Shown in pieces: positions 32,801-44,019 of a DNA stretch of 64,000 nt (the stretch's first letter is position 1; the number at the start of each line of letters is the position of its first letter). A model generated the notes under the pieces. It was not told where the DNA came from. It ran no database searches and saw only the letters and a list, made by a program, of their open reading frames with translations. The stretch is from Aotearoamyces nothofagi (lineage: Eukaryota > Ascomycota > Leotiomycetes > Leotiales > Tympanidaceae). Both the position numbers and the translations under genes were made by a program. The DNA lies in NCBI GenBank assembly GCA_015345905.1, contig JADDTR010000027.1, positions 187,417 to 251,416 on the forward strand, given 5' to 3'.

Positions 32801-34547
32801 CCTCTCGATTCCGGGCACGTCGGCAGCAAATACAGCAACAAATACCTCTCGATTACCTCCTCGGCCAATTCCTCAGTCTCGAACTGTACATGGTTCAGAT
32901 GCGGTGAGAACAAGTGCTACGTTTACACTTCCGCCGCCACACCTAGAAGTTTGTAGATCTGACTCGAGGCTCACCATTCTACCATCTGGGGTGCCATTCT
33001 GGGATAACCTAGGATTAGGGCCATGCAGGGGTGGCAAGGACGTCAGCGCATTGTGCATGTACCCCGATGGTGCAGGCATGGCAAATAATGTAGATGCCTT
33101 CCTTGAACACATGCGAAGCGCATACGAGTCATGCAGACTCGGTACCCATGAGCGACTTTCTCGGGGAATATTTGCCAATGGTCTTGTACCTATGGACATA
33201 AGCGGAGCAACATCACAATTTGCACCTGATCATGTGCTTTCCACTATCAAAGACTTCTCTCTGCAAGTGGGCAACCTATTGGCCTCTGAAGTAGCCGAGG
33301 ATAAGAACTATGTCATCTATTATATATACGACACAGCAAAGCCAGATCTCTTGGTCTTCATTTGTTCTGCTTTCCATGACATGTTCGATGTCTATAAGAA
33401 TGCCATAGCTGAGAAGAAACTCACATCATCGAACGAACTCGTATTACAGCTTGTACCAATGGATATCCTTGCGTCTCGTACGTCTCTTGCTGTACCGGCC
33501 CCTTCAGAATATGCAAAGCTTTCCATGGAAGTCTACGACCGCTGTGTCGATCTCAAGCTGGGCACTTCAACACCTTCTATTACTCTCGAACAACCCTTAC
33601 CGAGAACTATTGATTTCAAAATAACATCAAATCCTTCAGCCTCCTTATTACAAGAGAATTCTTGCATGCATGTTGCCTATACCCAGAGTATCGATGATAG
33701 GTGGATCACTGCAGCCTGGACAGATAACCTAGGTACACAACAAATGACAGTATCCTACTGCTTGGGCCGCAAAGATACCCCTATCACCCGGACATTTTCT
33801 GATATCGCAAATGAAATCTGGGAAACCACACTGGATCTTGTCTCTGCTAAGAAAGTACACTGGCGTATCATTATTGCAAAATGTGGTGTCATGGAAATTG
33901 CAGATGTAGAATTCTGGAAAGGCTTAGCTGTCACAGAAACCAATGCTCAAGTTTCCTTAACCCTACTTACGGTCGACACAGACCCATCACTACAATTGCT
34001 TCCACCATCAGTATCATTACCACCTAGTAGCCTATCATCACAGTCGGCATTCTACACAACTCCAGTGTCAACACCTCAGCCATCCTCTATCTTATCGCCA
34101 GAACCGTCCGGCAATGCCTCAACTCCTGCACGCGACGGCGGCATTCCAGGTGCTGCGACTCCAGGCGAATCTACGACTGAGTTAAAAGTCGAACCAGGCG
34201 CCACACTTGTGGATATCACAGACCAAAGTTGGGGTGCGGTGCTATCCCGTCCTTTGAATAATTCCAACAGCCTTTTGGTCTTCCAGCCGACGCTTAAGAG
34301 CGGTTACCTCGTCAAACGGAGAGGTTCTACAGCCTTTGATCCAGCCGTAGTGATGGAGGTGAACATTATATCGAGCGAGCTCAATCACAGAATGTATGAA
34401 CCTTTGCTCAAGGAGATCTTGGGATTTTACAGGGGGCTCGCTACATTGGCGAGAGTCAGAGGCGTGGTAGATCCTATAAATGACACAAGGCCGTGGCACA
34501 TCGCCGCCGCTGAAAAGGGCGTTAGAGCTCTATATATGCTTATGTAG
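29816..34547 (+). CDS. MED13: Mediator complex subunit 13 (Med13/Srb9)
   Basis: Med13 is the large linker of the Mediator CDK8 kinase module, which represses or tunes RNA polymerase II transcription. Exon 1 (29816-29854, MEIGEYPTNVVST) and exon 2 (29910-34547) join in frame for 1558 residues. Without the short first exon the long frame would start only at a TTG. The N-terminal domain shows RYRYLECQS and GIWVFGN. A long disordered centre contains LTGLVYPTPPDG, FGDLGEDLFGENGITDADFSFFDEPD and RYLGRRRKRRPNPQG. The C-terminal MID/PIWI-like part includes ICSAFHDMFDVYKNAIAEKK, DRWITAAWTDNLGTQ, WRIIIAKCGVMEIAD and the terminal RPWHIAAAEKGVRALYML. These blocks follow the family order. It is divergent from ENP2. 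Confidence 0.94.
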
Positions 34548-35076
34548 CTTTTTGATATATCTTGGCTAGGGCCTTTCTTGGTTCGCATATTGGATAAAAC
34601 ATTTAATTACTACTTAGAGTTTCCTCCTATACATTTGTCTATTGTGGCCAATAGTAAGACTTTAGTCCTTTCAAAAGTATTAAAGTAGCACAGTCATCGA
34701 CAAAGGCTTAACTGTTAATTAAGCATAGACGGCCGAGCGTATGGTTATATATCAATAATGATTAATTATGCATGTGAACTTATGTCAAATTGACAATATA
34801 GCAATAGTTCTAAATCAGATTATATATCCACTGTCAAGGGTTCAAAGAACACCGCGTGGCTCTTGGGCTTAATCGCATGGATAGTAAATTATCATTATCA
34901 GTTTATCATACTTGCTAGCTACGGCTCATCATTAGGCGCCAATGGTTCACTACACGTGTTGATTAGTGATAAGCACATCATTAATCCGGGGATACTCCGG
35001 GTAAGATTTTCAGACCTCACTGCCCCGCGATGAATGCAACACTCATCCATCCTCACTAACACCAAACAGCGACAAA
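34548..35076. other. AT-rich spacer upstream of MTAP
   Basis: AT-rich sequence after MED13 and before the MTA phosphorylase start. A CT-rich stretch with CACTAACACCAAACAGC just before 35077 looks like a fungal transcription start region. No gene is seen. Confidence 0.5.
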
Positions 35077-36071
35077 ATGTCTTCTCTACCACGTCACTAC
35101 GATGGCAAAGTTAACATTGCAGTTATCGGTGGCACAGGGCTTCAAAAGCTAGAAGGCTACGAGCCTGTTGCGACCATCGACGTGACTACTCCATGGGGTC
35201 CTCCGTCTAGCCCGATCTCGATCCTCGAGCACAACAAGGTCCCTATTGCTTTCCTCTCCCGCCACGGGCTCTATCATGAGCTTGCGCCCCATGAAGTTCC
35301 GAACCGTGCAAACATTGCCGCGTTGCGATCTCTGGGTGTGCGCTGTATAATCGCATTCAGCGCTGTGGGATCTCTGCAAGAGGAGATCAAACCTAGAGAT
35401 TTTGTCGTGCCAGACCAGATCATTGATCGCACGAAAGGTCTTAGGCCATTTACATTTTTTGAGGGCGGTATAGTAGGGCACGTGGGATTTGCGGATCCTT
35501 TCGATGAGAGAGTTGCACAGGTCGTGAGGAGATGCGGCCATGCTCTAGAGGGGGATGGTGTCACTCTCCACGACAAGGGCACGATTATTTGTATGGGTGC
35601 GTAACCCTCGGAGTCCCTATTCCTTATCACGAAGTTCTAGCAAGCTGACAGTTCCGCATTGCTGCAGAGGGACCCCAATTCTCAACCCGAGCCGAATCAA
35701 ACATGTACCGTTCATGGGGTGGTTCTGTAATCAACATGTCGGCCCTTCCCGAAGCCAAGCTCGCCCGCGAAGCAGAAATCGCGTATCAGATGATCTGCAT
35801 GGCGACTGACTATGACTGCTGGCACTCCACTGCCGATGTTGATGTTGCGATGGTTATGGGCCACATGAATGCAAACAGCAAAAATGCCAAGCTTCTTGTA
35901 GGAGCTGTTTTGGATGAATTGGCAAAGCACGAACACAGTGATTTAGTTAAAGCCAAGCATTGGGCAGGACAGACTACACCGGCTGTCAAGTGGATCACTA
36001 AGCCAGAAGGCAGGAGTAAGGAGGCTGTAGCAAAGGTGGAGTGGCTGTTCCCTGGCCTTTTTGATGATTAG
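35077..36071 (+). CDS. MEU1: S-methyl-5'-thioadenosine phosphorylase
   Basis: This enzyme cleaves methylthioadenosine with phosphate to adenine and methylthioribose-1-phosphate, the first step of methionine salvage after polyamine synthesis. Exons 35077-35596 and 35668-36071 (intron 71 nt, donor GTGCGT) encode 307 residues. Diagnostic blocks are IAVIGGTGLQKLEGY, TPWGPPSSPI, FLSRHG near 60, NRANIAALRSLGVRCIIAFSAVGSL, the exon-spanning GPQFSTRAESNMYRSWGG, INMSALPEAKLAREAEIAYQMICMATDYDCW and VMGHMNANSKNAK. Length and motif order are those of the trimeric MTAP family and not of purine nucleoside phosphorylase, which lacks the SRHG and TDYDCWH context. Confidence 0.96.
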
Positions 36072-37099
36072 TATGAGAAGGGGATTCAAGGCATTATTAA
36101 GTATAACTAGATTTCGGTAGCCACGAAGATGATACCCCAGCATCAGCTGCTCGTTTAGACTTAAAATATATACTTCCCCAGGAATGCTTGTCTTCCGGTT
36201 GCTTCTAGGTATTTATCATTAGTTCCCTAATGCTTGGGTTAATTTTGTTATATTATCTATTACAATTTAGCACGTAGTTGTGGGCTGCGGTGTTTTGTAT
36301 GATTGATGCTTGAAAGCTTAAGTTACAGGTTGGTGTGGGAATTCCACTTAAGGTGGCTCCCGCTACTGTTGCCTAAGGCATTGCTCTACTGACGGACCGG
36401 TACTGGCCCTCAGATTTCAACATTATCATTCTTATTTTCTTATATTCTTAGATTTCTCAAGAGACGGTGAGATGATAAAGCCTACAATAATATCTCCGAA
36501 TTCTCACCTATATACACTTATATCTAACTTCATCATACGATTACCTTTTCCAACAACCTACCTATATTACTCGAGTATAAGCCAAAACTTTCGCATCTTC
36601 AGCCATTCCTAACGTTTTACTATTCTACCAAAGAATGAAAAATGGCAATATTATTGTACAGTACCTCTAACATTTCACGTGATCGCTAACCAACTCTATC
36701 GATTTATCATTCAATGAAGTTGAAAAGAAAGGCATTATCCTCATAGTAGTATTGCTTCAAGTTGATTCATCTTTTTGTCCCTTTTTTGGTTCATGGCGAC
36801 ATGAGAGATGATTAAGATAAAAACTGTGCCATTACTCGCTACAATATGGATATCCTAGCAATATCTTAAGACTGCCATACATGATGCTGATCGCCATGTC
36901 AGGCAGCAGGAAACAGCCAAGACGCTATCAAGGCCGATGCCTAAAATAACCGCCTCAAAACCCATACACATACAATAGCAGTACAAAAGACGATTAGCCT
37001 ATAGCATCTGATCATCAGGACCTTCATACACACTTCCAAAACGCCAAAAGTTACGATACCAATCTTCAAAACACCCACCCCTAAACTCCGTGCACGCCG
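36072..37099. other. Convergent spacer, AT-rich, no gene seen
   Basis: A 1-kb AT-rich spacer between convergent genes. No open frame longer than about 60 residues is supported and no RNA gene is recognised. Confidence 0.5.
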
Positions 37100-39471
37100 T
37101 CAATGACCCGCACCTAACAGCAGCCGCCTGTTTTTCTTTAGCAGCTGGTTCAAGCTCTTTTCTATCTTTTCAGTCTCTTTCTTTGCGCTCTGCATTGCAC
37201 TTTCGCTGTCTGCCAAACTCAGCAGATTGACATTACCGAGTGGCTGGCCGCGCTCGCTCTCGCGACCTACAGCAAAATGAGCAGTCATGCTCTCCAGTCC
37301 TGTAGCTAGAATGCCATCATTGTTGCTGGAGCCATACGGCGTCTCAATATCATGGTGCTCCTCCTGAGTGTCTAACGCGTTATTGCTATGTCCTACACCT
37401 ACACCCCAACTACCCCAGGTCTTGGAGTCAGAAGGTCGGATCATCTCTGCATCGAGCGCATTGGCATTCAACGCTCTCTCAAGCTGTGAATTGGTCGACA
37501 ATGATGGTAGCACATATTGATTAATATAACTAAGTGCTTCGTCTCGTTGAATCTTGCCCACAGGATCTAAAGGCGTGGCCGTGGTGTTATTATCGACTAG
37601 AGGAAAGAATGCAGGAGGACCATTTGGAACAGCTCTGCCACCGATTAATGTGAATCCATTGGTGGCATTGTGTCTAGCTGGAACGAAAGCCGATGGGCCT
37701 GAATTTTGGCAGATATGAGATTGTAGCTGTAAGTATCGCTCTTCCTCGACAGGTGTCAAATTGCGAACACAGTCGCCATTTGGAGTAAGCATAATCCTGT
37801 TAAACCCTGGAGTAACTTTGTGCACTGGTTTGCCAGCTAGCAGAGCAACACGGTCTCCTTCCGTTATTACCAATTTGTGGTCCAGATCCTGAAGATCCCC
37901 CACGTGCTCGAGACGTTGGTTAAGGCCTATAGGGGCCTTCAAAACGGTGAGCTTGTTGGGATCAGGAAGAAGACCTAATGATACAAGCTCCTGTAATACT
38001 GAAGAAGGGGTTGGAATAGGTTTCTCAACTGATTCGTCAATGGTTTCAACTGTAGGAGCTGGTGGCTCTACTGGTGTTGAATCTTCAATCTTAACTTTAC
38101 TTTTGTTTTTCGAATCAGCAAATTTGCCAGCATGATCAGGCTCGGGTTGTTTTGGATAGTTCTGCTCGATCTTAAGCTCCAATTTTAGTTCCTTCTGCGA
38201 TTCGACAGGTTCAGACAGTTTAGGGGAAGGCGGCCGGCTAGTAGCCGGAGTTGATATTCTAGTAAGATTGTTGGATTTCTCCTTCTTTTGCTTCTTCTTC
38301 CTGCCTATGATAGGAGCTATTTCAACTTCTGGCTCAGGAGTACCGCCTACGACACCTAGTTCGGATTTTTCCTTCTCCTTTTGAGCTTCTCGACGCTGCT
38401 TTTTCTGTTGGCTTTTCGTAGTTATTCTGACGGGAGCGGAGCCGACTCTGGAAGCAGGTGGAGAGCTTGGTCTTGATATGCATGTAGACGTAATGGAAGC
38501 GTTATCAGAAATAGTCTCACTGACAGGCGTATTGGGGCGCTCAAGCCTTGACATAGAAGCGAGACTAGGCTGCCGAGCAGGCATTTTAGTCGAAGCTGTC
38601 GTTGATGATGCTGATAACGGAGTAGATGGACCAGCAGATGGAGACTCTGTCTTCGAGGTAGGGGCAAGGCGCAGGGTTTTGGGAGGCGCTTTAATAGCTG
38701 GCGACTGTACAGTCGCAAATGCAGGGGTGCTTGGGGGTAAAGGTGGGAAGGCAGTCGATGGTGCAACAGCTTTCACAGGAGTATTGGGCCTGCTAGCCTC
38801 CTTAGAGATAGGTTGAGTAGATATCGCAATGTTAAGAATGCCCGGAGTCTGTCTCGTTGAATTGGGTTTAGCTCCAAGTGAGGCCAGAGGGGCGATGACT
38901 GCCGAGACTACTCTTTTTGATCCGGGTGTCATGGAGCGTGGGCCGACTGGAACTGCAGCTTCTTTGGTCTTTCCCTTCTGAAGAGACGGGAAGTCCTCCG
39001 GGTGCAAGATCGATTGTGGCGCTCCCTGGGAAGCCTGTAATGCAATGGTCTTGGACAGTCCCGTGTTTGCAGCGAGCGACTTAAGCTCCTGTTTTGCGTG
39101 AGAACTTAGTGTAGGTATCTCGGGAAGCTTTGGTACTGCGACCAACGGGGTCGGCGTCTTTGGAACGGATACATTGGCTAGTGGGGTGGCGACACGGGGA
39201 ATATATGTAAAACTAACGTCTCGTGAAGGTGTAAAGGGGGCTGATGTTGGAATAATGCGAGATTGAGGCTTAGCAATGGGATCCTCTCGAAAAGCTGGTG
39301 ACGGGTGAGCGTGAGGTATATGCAAGCCAGGAGGAACAGAAGGAGTAGATGATCGAGATAGGCTATCGAAGTCGCTCAACATGCGAACACTATTGGCGTC
39401 TGAAACACTCTCGGCAACGAGAGCATCAACGGACATAGAGGCTTCATCGAGTGAAGGTAAACCTTGGTCAT
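37100..39471 (-). CDS. Probable C-terminal exon of long-form Not4 (or separate gene)
   Basis: A 790-codon open frame begins after a good acceptor (branch-like TGACTAAC, then CACTTAG at 39472) with phase requiring one base from an earlier exon. It therefore extends upstream of the first internal ATG at 39436 (GLPSLDEASMSVDALVAES). The product is Pro/Ser/Thr-rich and mostly disordered, with PSVPPGLHIPHAHPSP, LHPEDFPSLQKGK, a Lys/Glu tract (QQKKQRREAQKEKEK, GRKKKQKKEK), a more ordered block at LTPNGDCVRNLTPVEEERY, FTLIGGRAVPNGPPAFFP and a terminal helix ETEKIEKSLNQLLKKNRRLL. No convincing own first exon with matching phase was found. A donor G|GTGGGT at 40064 in the Not4 exon is phase-compatible and would give one 1581-residue protein. 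The 593-nt intron is long, so a separate gene stays possible. Confidence 0.68.
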
Positions 39472-40023
39472 CTAAGTGAAGAAGATGTTAGTCACTACCA
39501 CTGAGTTCAAGCAAAGGAGAGGTGCATGCAATGATGAAGCGGGGCTGCAAAGCAAATATATCGACTACGAAGGGATAATGTCACATCACGAGTCCATCAT
39601 CGTCTTCGGCGCTTCGAATGTTGAACTACTGGCGGCAACGAAGGTGTGAGAAAATTATATTGACTAGCCATGCATCAAAAAGATGCGGCGTGGAATCGGG
39701 GGCTTTAACGTACATGAAAGCTGCCCAGATGAAGACGATGATGGAGTTCCCAATGTGACAGTTCTCAATCCCAAGTGCGAAGGCCGAGTGTCCTTAATGA
39801 AGCGAATGCGAGAGCTGCGCCATGAAAGGCCCTCTTTTCCAGTGGAAAGAAACCATAATTTGACGCCAAATGGCTACCTGAGATTCCTTGAAGGAACTCT
39901 GCCATGCTCGCTAAAACAATGCGTTGTGCAATATTGTCCTGCCCTTTGAAGGAACACGAAAACTCCCGAAATAAAGAATAAAAGCAATGACACCTGCAAA
40001 ATAACGCCCACCAAATTTGAAAT
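39472..40023. other. Non-coding gap between Not4 stop and next exon
   Basis: This gap is either most of a long intron of Not4 or a short intergenic spacer. The minus-strand frame 39765-40157 crosses it but out of frame with both neighbours, and it shows no family motifs. Short candidate exons at 39715-39880 can be drawn but none is convincing. Confidence 0.45.
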
Positions 40024-42659
40024 CTACCATCTTGGGAAGCCTGCGCCATATACGTTGTACCCACCTTGTGCCTGGCCACCAAACAGTCCCTGTCCAACCC
40101 CGGCATTGCTCTGTTGCTGTAAAGGCATCCTCGCCTGCAAGATGTTTGGGTCCGCAAGATCGACTAGGCCACCTCCCCCAGAGGAGGAAGTGTTAGCATG
40201 TCTGTGCTTCTTCCCCTTCTTCTTCTGCTTTGGACCAAAGTCATGGAATGCTCCAGGCTGAGGACCATAAAGCGATGCCAGGAGGCCTGAAGCAGGAGCT
40301 GGAGTGGAGGAGGTAGATGGGTACTGATGAAGAAAAGATGGAAACATGAACTCACGCTTTCCTGCGTCATGACCCTGTCCAACGCCACCTGCACCAACAC
40401 CACCACGGTTTCGTAACATTTCTCGAAGCATATCGCTGCTATTATCTTTTCCAGCTATCCCAAATGCAGAGCCACCAAAAGCATGGGATTGACCAAACAT
40501 TCCACCGCCATTTATGGGAGGCGTACCAGTTGATTTAAGACCAGGAGGAGGGCCAGGGATTGATGAACCATAGAACTGGTTTCCCTGTTGGGGCGCCATC
40601 ATTGACGATTGCTGCACACCAAGCTTTGGGTTGGTACCTTGTTTCACAGATGACGAAGATACATTTTCATTAGCAAAATTGTACCTAGACGACTGGCGAT
40701 TGTGACCCTGCTGCTGAAATATGGAAGGCTGTGACGTTCCAAGCGCTCCACTCATTCCAGCAGGGAATTGGTCAACAAAGCTAGATTGTGGTTGACTAGA
40801 CTTTAGTAGCAATAGCTGTTGCTGCTGCATCGGCGTCAAGGTTCTGCCGTTAATGGAACTCAGATTACCAAGATTTTGAGAGAAGTTCTGATTGAGGCCA
40901 CCGCTAAGCATTCCGGGCTCGTTTGCAGATCGTTGGATAGGCAGCTGTGCACTTGTACGACGTTGGTCATGGAAGTTCTGTGGCTGATTGCTGCTTTCCC
41001 TGCCGTCTTGATCTTCAGGTTCACCCCCAAGTTGGCCACTGCCACTTTCCGGTTCTTCTTCCTCTTGATTATCTGGGACTGGTCGTAGGTCAATATCAGC
41101 TTCTTGCTCAATATGTCTCCTTGCTTCTTCTTGTTGCTCTCGTAGTGCTTTGCGCTTTAGACCTCCTTGGTCGTCGAATAATGGAAGACATTGCGAACGA
41201 GACTCGGAATTTGGGGAAGATGGACAGCCGATAGATTGGATTGCTTTCAGGATATGTTTCAGCACGGGATCCATAGGCGGTTGAGAGGGTTTGCCTGCTG
41301 GTATAGCTGGAAGACTCTCTCTCGGAGAATTTTCTGGTTGCTGGCTAAATTGATCCTCATTTGGTATGTGGGATTGATCTTCGACTTCAACATGTGCTGT
41401 TACAGCTGCTGATATGGCAGGACTAGATGCGGCACCGCTAGTTGCGAGACTTCCTCTTCTACTGAGTTGCTGTCCACGATTTGCCCAGCTTGCAGATGAA
41501 GGTAGTGCTGACCCATCGCCGCTCTCTGACCCATCCTTGCTCAGCTCACGAACCATAGCTTGAGTGTTAGCTGCTACTGCCTGAGCTTGTTGAATAGGAG
41601 CTTGAGCTTGAGCTGTGTGACGAGATAATGACGATGACGAAAATGCCGTTGTGGGGAGAGGACGCTGAGTGTTGACACTGTTTATCGAAGACAGGTCCTG
41701 ACGGGAGTAACTGTCATCGTTGTCGCCAGGTTCATGAAGGAACATGCATTGCTTGTTCGTACATATTTCGTTCCGAAGGTACGCTGAACAGTATTTCGTG
41801 GTCCCCAGTTGCGCCCGCAGAACCCGATCCCCGTTCTGGGACCCATTGACAGCAGCTATGCACCGGGCAGCATCCTCTTTTCGCGCAAATGTAACATAGA
41901 CCCCCAATGATGAACTGTTCTGTGGTGCGTCACCTTGCTTTGCTTTGCTAACGACGATCTTTATGATCTTTCCGTACTGGCCGAAGTATTTGTCGCCACG
42001 CAATGTTTGCAGGAGGTCTTGTTCTGGTATGGTTGGGCTTAGACCGACAACATAAACCAGGTTCTTCTGAACAACCCTTAAACCTGCCAAGTGCTTTCGG
42101 TTAAGGCTCTCGACTTCGCGCTTTTGGGCTTCTTTGTGTCGTTGTTCGGCCTTCTTCTTTGCATTCTTCTGTACGTTGGCTTTGAATTGAGCGATTCTTT
42201 AGGTGATACTATTAGCAGTTGACAACAACATAGTAGTATAGGTGAGGTCTGGGTAGCTTACTCTTCAGGCGTGACGACCTTCCATTCTATGGTCTTCTCG
42301 TCGTAAGGTCTTCGACATGCCGGGCAGAGACCATTCATATTATTCTTGATATTATTGAAGCAGAACTGGCAGACCTATGGCTGCAGTTAGCACATATTCA
42401 CAATCCGGTTATACTGCACCATAGTATGCTCATGTTGAGTGAACAGGCTATATCAGTCAGAGCATTCATACCTGATAACCACAGGGGCAAGGTCTGAAGT
42501 TTCGATCAGACAAGTCAAACTCCTCAACACACAGTGGACTAAGTCATGTTAGTTAGCAAGCATGATGATAGTATACGAAATACTAGATTTAGCATACCAG
42601 GTGAGATCATCTTCGTCGATAAAACTATCCTGTTGGACTCCTCTACTTGAGGATGCCAT
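40024..42659 (-). CDS. NOT4: CCR4-NOT E3 ubiquitin ligase subunit Not4
   Basis: Not4 ubiquitinates proteins at stalled ribosomes and in CCR4-NOT-linked mRNA decay. Exons 42659-42598, 42538-42472, 42374-42262 and 42196-40024 encode 804 residues. The C4C4 RING (CPLCVEEFDLSDRNF, CPCGYQ, VCQFCFNNIKNN, LCPACRRPYDE) spans about 21-66. A basic helix (QFKANVQKNAKKKAEQRHKE) leads to an RRM at about 125-205 (KNLVYVVGLSPTIPEQDL) and a C3H zinc finger, C217, C226, C231, H235 (CSAYLRNEICTNKQCMFLH). The rest is low complexity with conserved islands LPLFDDQGGLKRKALREQQE, AGKREFMFPSFLHQYP, GLLASLYGPQPGAF and QKKKGKKHRHANTSSSGGG, ending GFPRW. This end may belong to a short isoform; see the downstream exon at 37100-39471. 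It is divergent from the complex I gene. Confidence 0.93.
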
Positions 42660-42994
42660 GATGTGAGGGAGTTATGCGACTGCTGGGTAAGGCTGTCGTA
42701 CAGCGGAGTATTGGCACAGATCCGGGAAGGGCCACTGAGTATGCATGAGCTGGTGCAGGTGTCTAAGGTTGAAGGAAATAATGCCTCTCTGCATAGATGA
42801 CGAAGGTTTTGATGGGGTGCAAGGTCAGCCAGCTAGAATATACCTTCACGCGACGAAACCTACGCTAATCGGTTTTGGCTTAGGCTGTAAGTCACGTGGA
42901 TGTTGATGATAGCTTAGATTATGATGAGCTATACGATTGACAAGATTCGAGGATTTAGAATTGCGATTGCAGGTCAACAACAATAGCTTGAATC
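42660..42994. promoter_or_regulatory. Shared promoter of NOT4 and complex I 30-kDa gene
   Basis: A 335-bp gap between divergent starts. It contains GTCACGTGG at about 42892-42900, a Cbf1/USF-type E-box that is frequent upstream of fungal respiratory genes. No gene is seen. Confidence 0.55.
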
Positions 42995-44019
42995 ATGTCG
43001 CTGAGACTCAGTCATCGTTTGACCTCAGTGGCCAGGCACAGTAGCAAAAGTCTCTTCCCCCTCGCCCTCCCAGCAGTTCGACGATGGAAGACTGTTGGTA
43101 CTGCAAGTGAGGTCCCAAACATGCGGTTTGCGGAACGGCCGCGTAAGTTTATGTTCAGCCATTACAGTGGCATTTAAACTGATTGATATCCAGCTGTTGG
43201 ACCGCTAGAAATTCCCATTGTCAACCCAGCTGACAAGTATGCTTCGAAGTCCGAGGCAATGCATAAATACGGGCAATACGTTCTTTCCTCCCTGCCGAAA
43301 TATGTACAACAGTATAGTGTGTGGAAAGACGAGCTCACGATATACATTCCTCCATCTGGCGTGATTCCTGTCTTCACTTTCCTCAAGTAAGAATAACTTC
43401 TGGTTTGGGCTATCCTTCCAACCAATGCGCTAACCTTGTCGTGCGTAGAAACCACACAGCAGCGGAGTTTACACAAGTCACAGATATAACAGCAATTGAT
43501 TTCCCTACTAGAGATCAAAGGTTTGAGGTCGTATACAACCTTCTAAGCGTGCGACATAACTCCCGCATAAGAGTGAAGACATATGCCGACGAAGCCCAGC
43601 CCGTACCCAGCATCACAAGTCTGTACGATGGTGCCAATTGGTACGAGCGGGAAGTCTACGATTTGTTTGGCGTGTTTTTCGTTGGCCATCCAGATCTACG
43701 ACGCATCATGACAGACTACGGATTTGATGGACATCCCTTGCGAAAGGATTTCCCTTTGACTGGATATACTGAGATCAGATACGATGAGGAGAAGAAGCGT
43801 ATTGTCGTTGAACCGCTAGAGTTGACGCAAGCTTTTAGGGATTTTGAGGGCGGGACGGCTTCCTGGGAGCAGTAAGTGGTTTCTTTCATGACTTTAGTTC
43901 CATTTGTTTCGCACAGGTTGCTAACGTCCACTGATAGGGTTGGCACGGGGGTGGACAGGAAGCCAGACTCTTACAAGCTACCTAAGCCGAAGCCAGAAGA
44001 GAAGGAGGCAAAGAAGTGA
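42995..44019 (+). CDS. NADH:ubiquinone oxidoreductase 30-kDa subunit (NDUFS3)
   Basis: This is a core peripheral-arm subunit of mitochondrial complex I. Exons 42995-43142, 43194-43386, 43449-43871 and 43938-44019 join in frame for 281 residues. The N-terminus ([20 protein letters not shown]) is a mitochondrial presequence. The body shows [39 protein letters not shown] and [20 protein letters not shown]. The family signature follows ([59 protein letters not shown]), and the sequence ends in a Lys/Glu/Pro tail. Length equals that of the Neurospora-type subunit. The presence of complex I is normal for filamentous ascomycetes and excludes Saccharomyces-type yeasts, which lack it. Confidence 0.97.

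Noticed and set aside
40860-41412. Frames on both strands within the Not4 coding exon
   Set aside because: They are shadows of the Gln/Asn-rich Not4 coding sequence.
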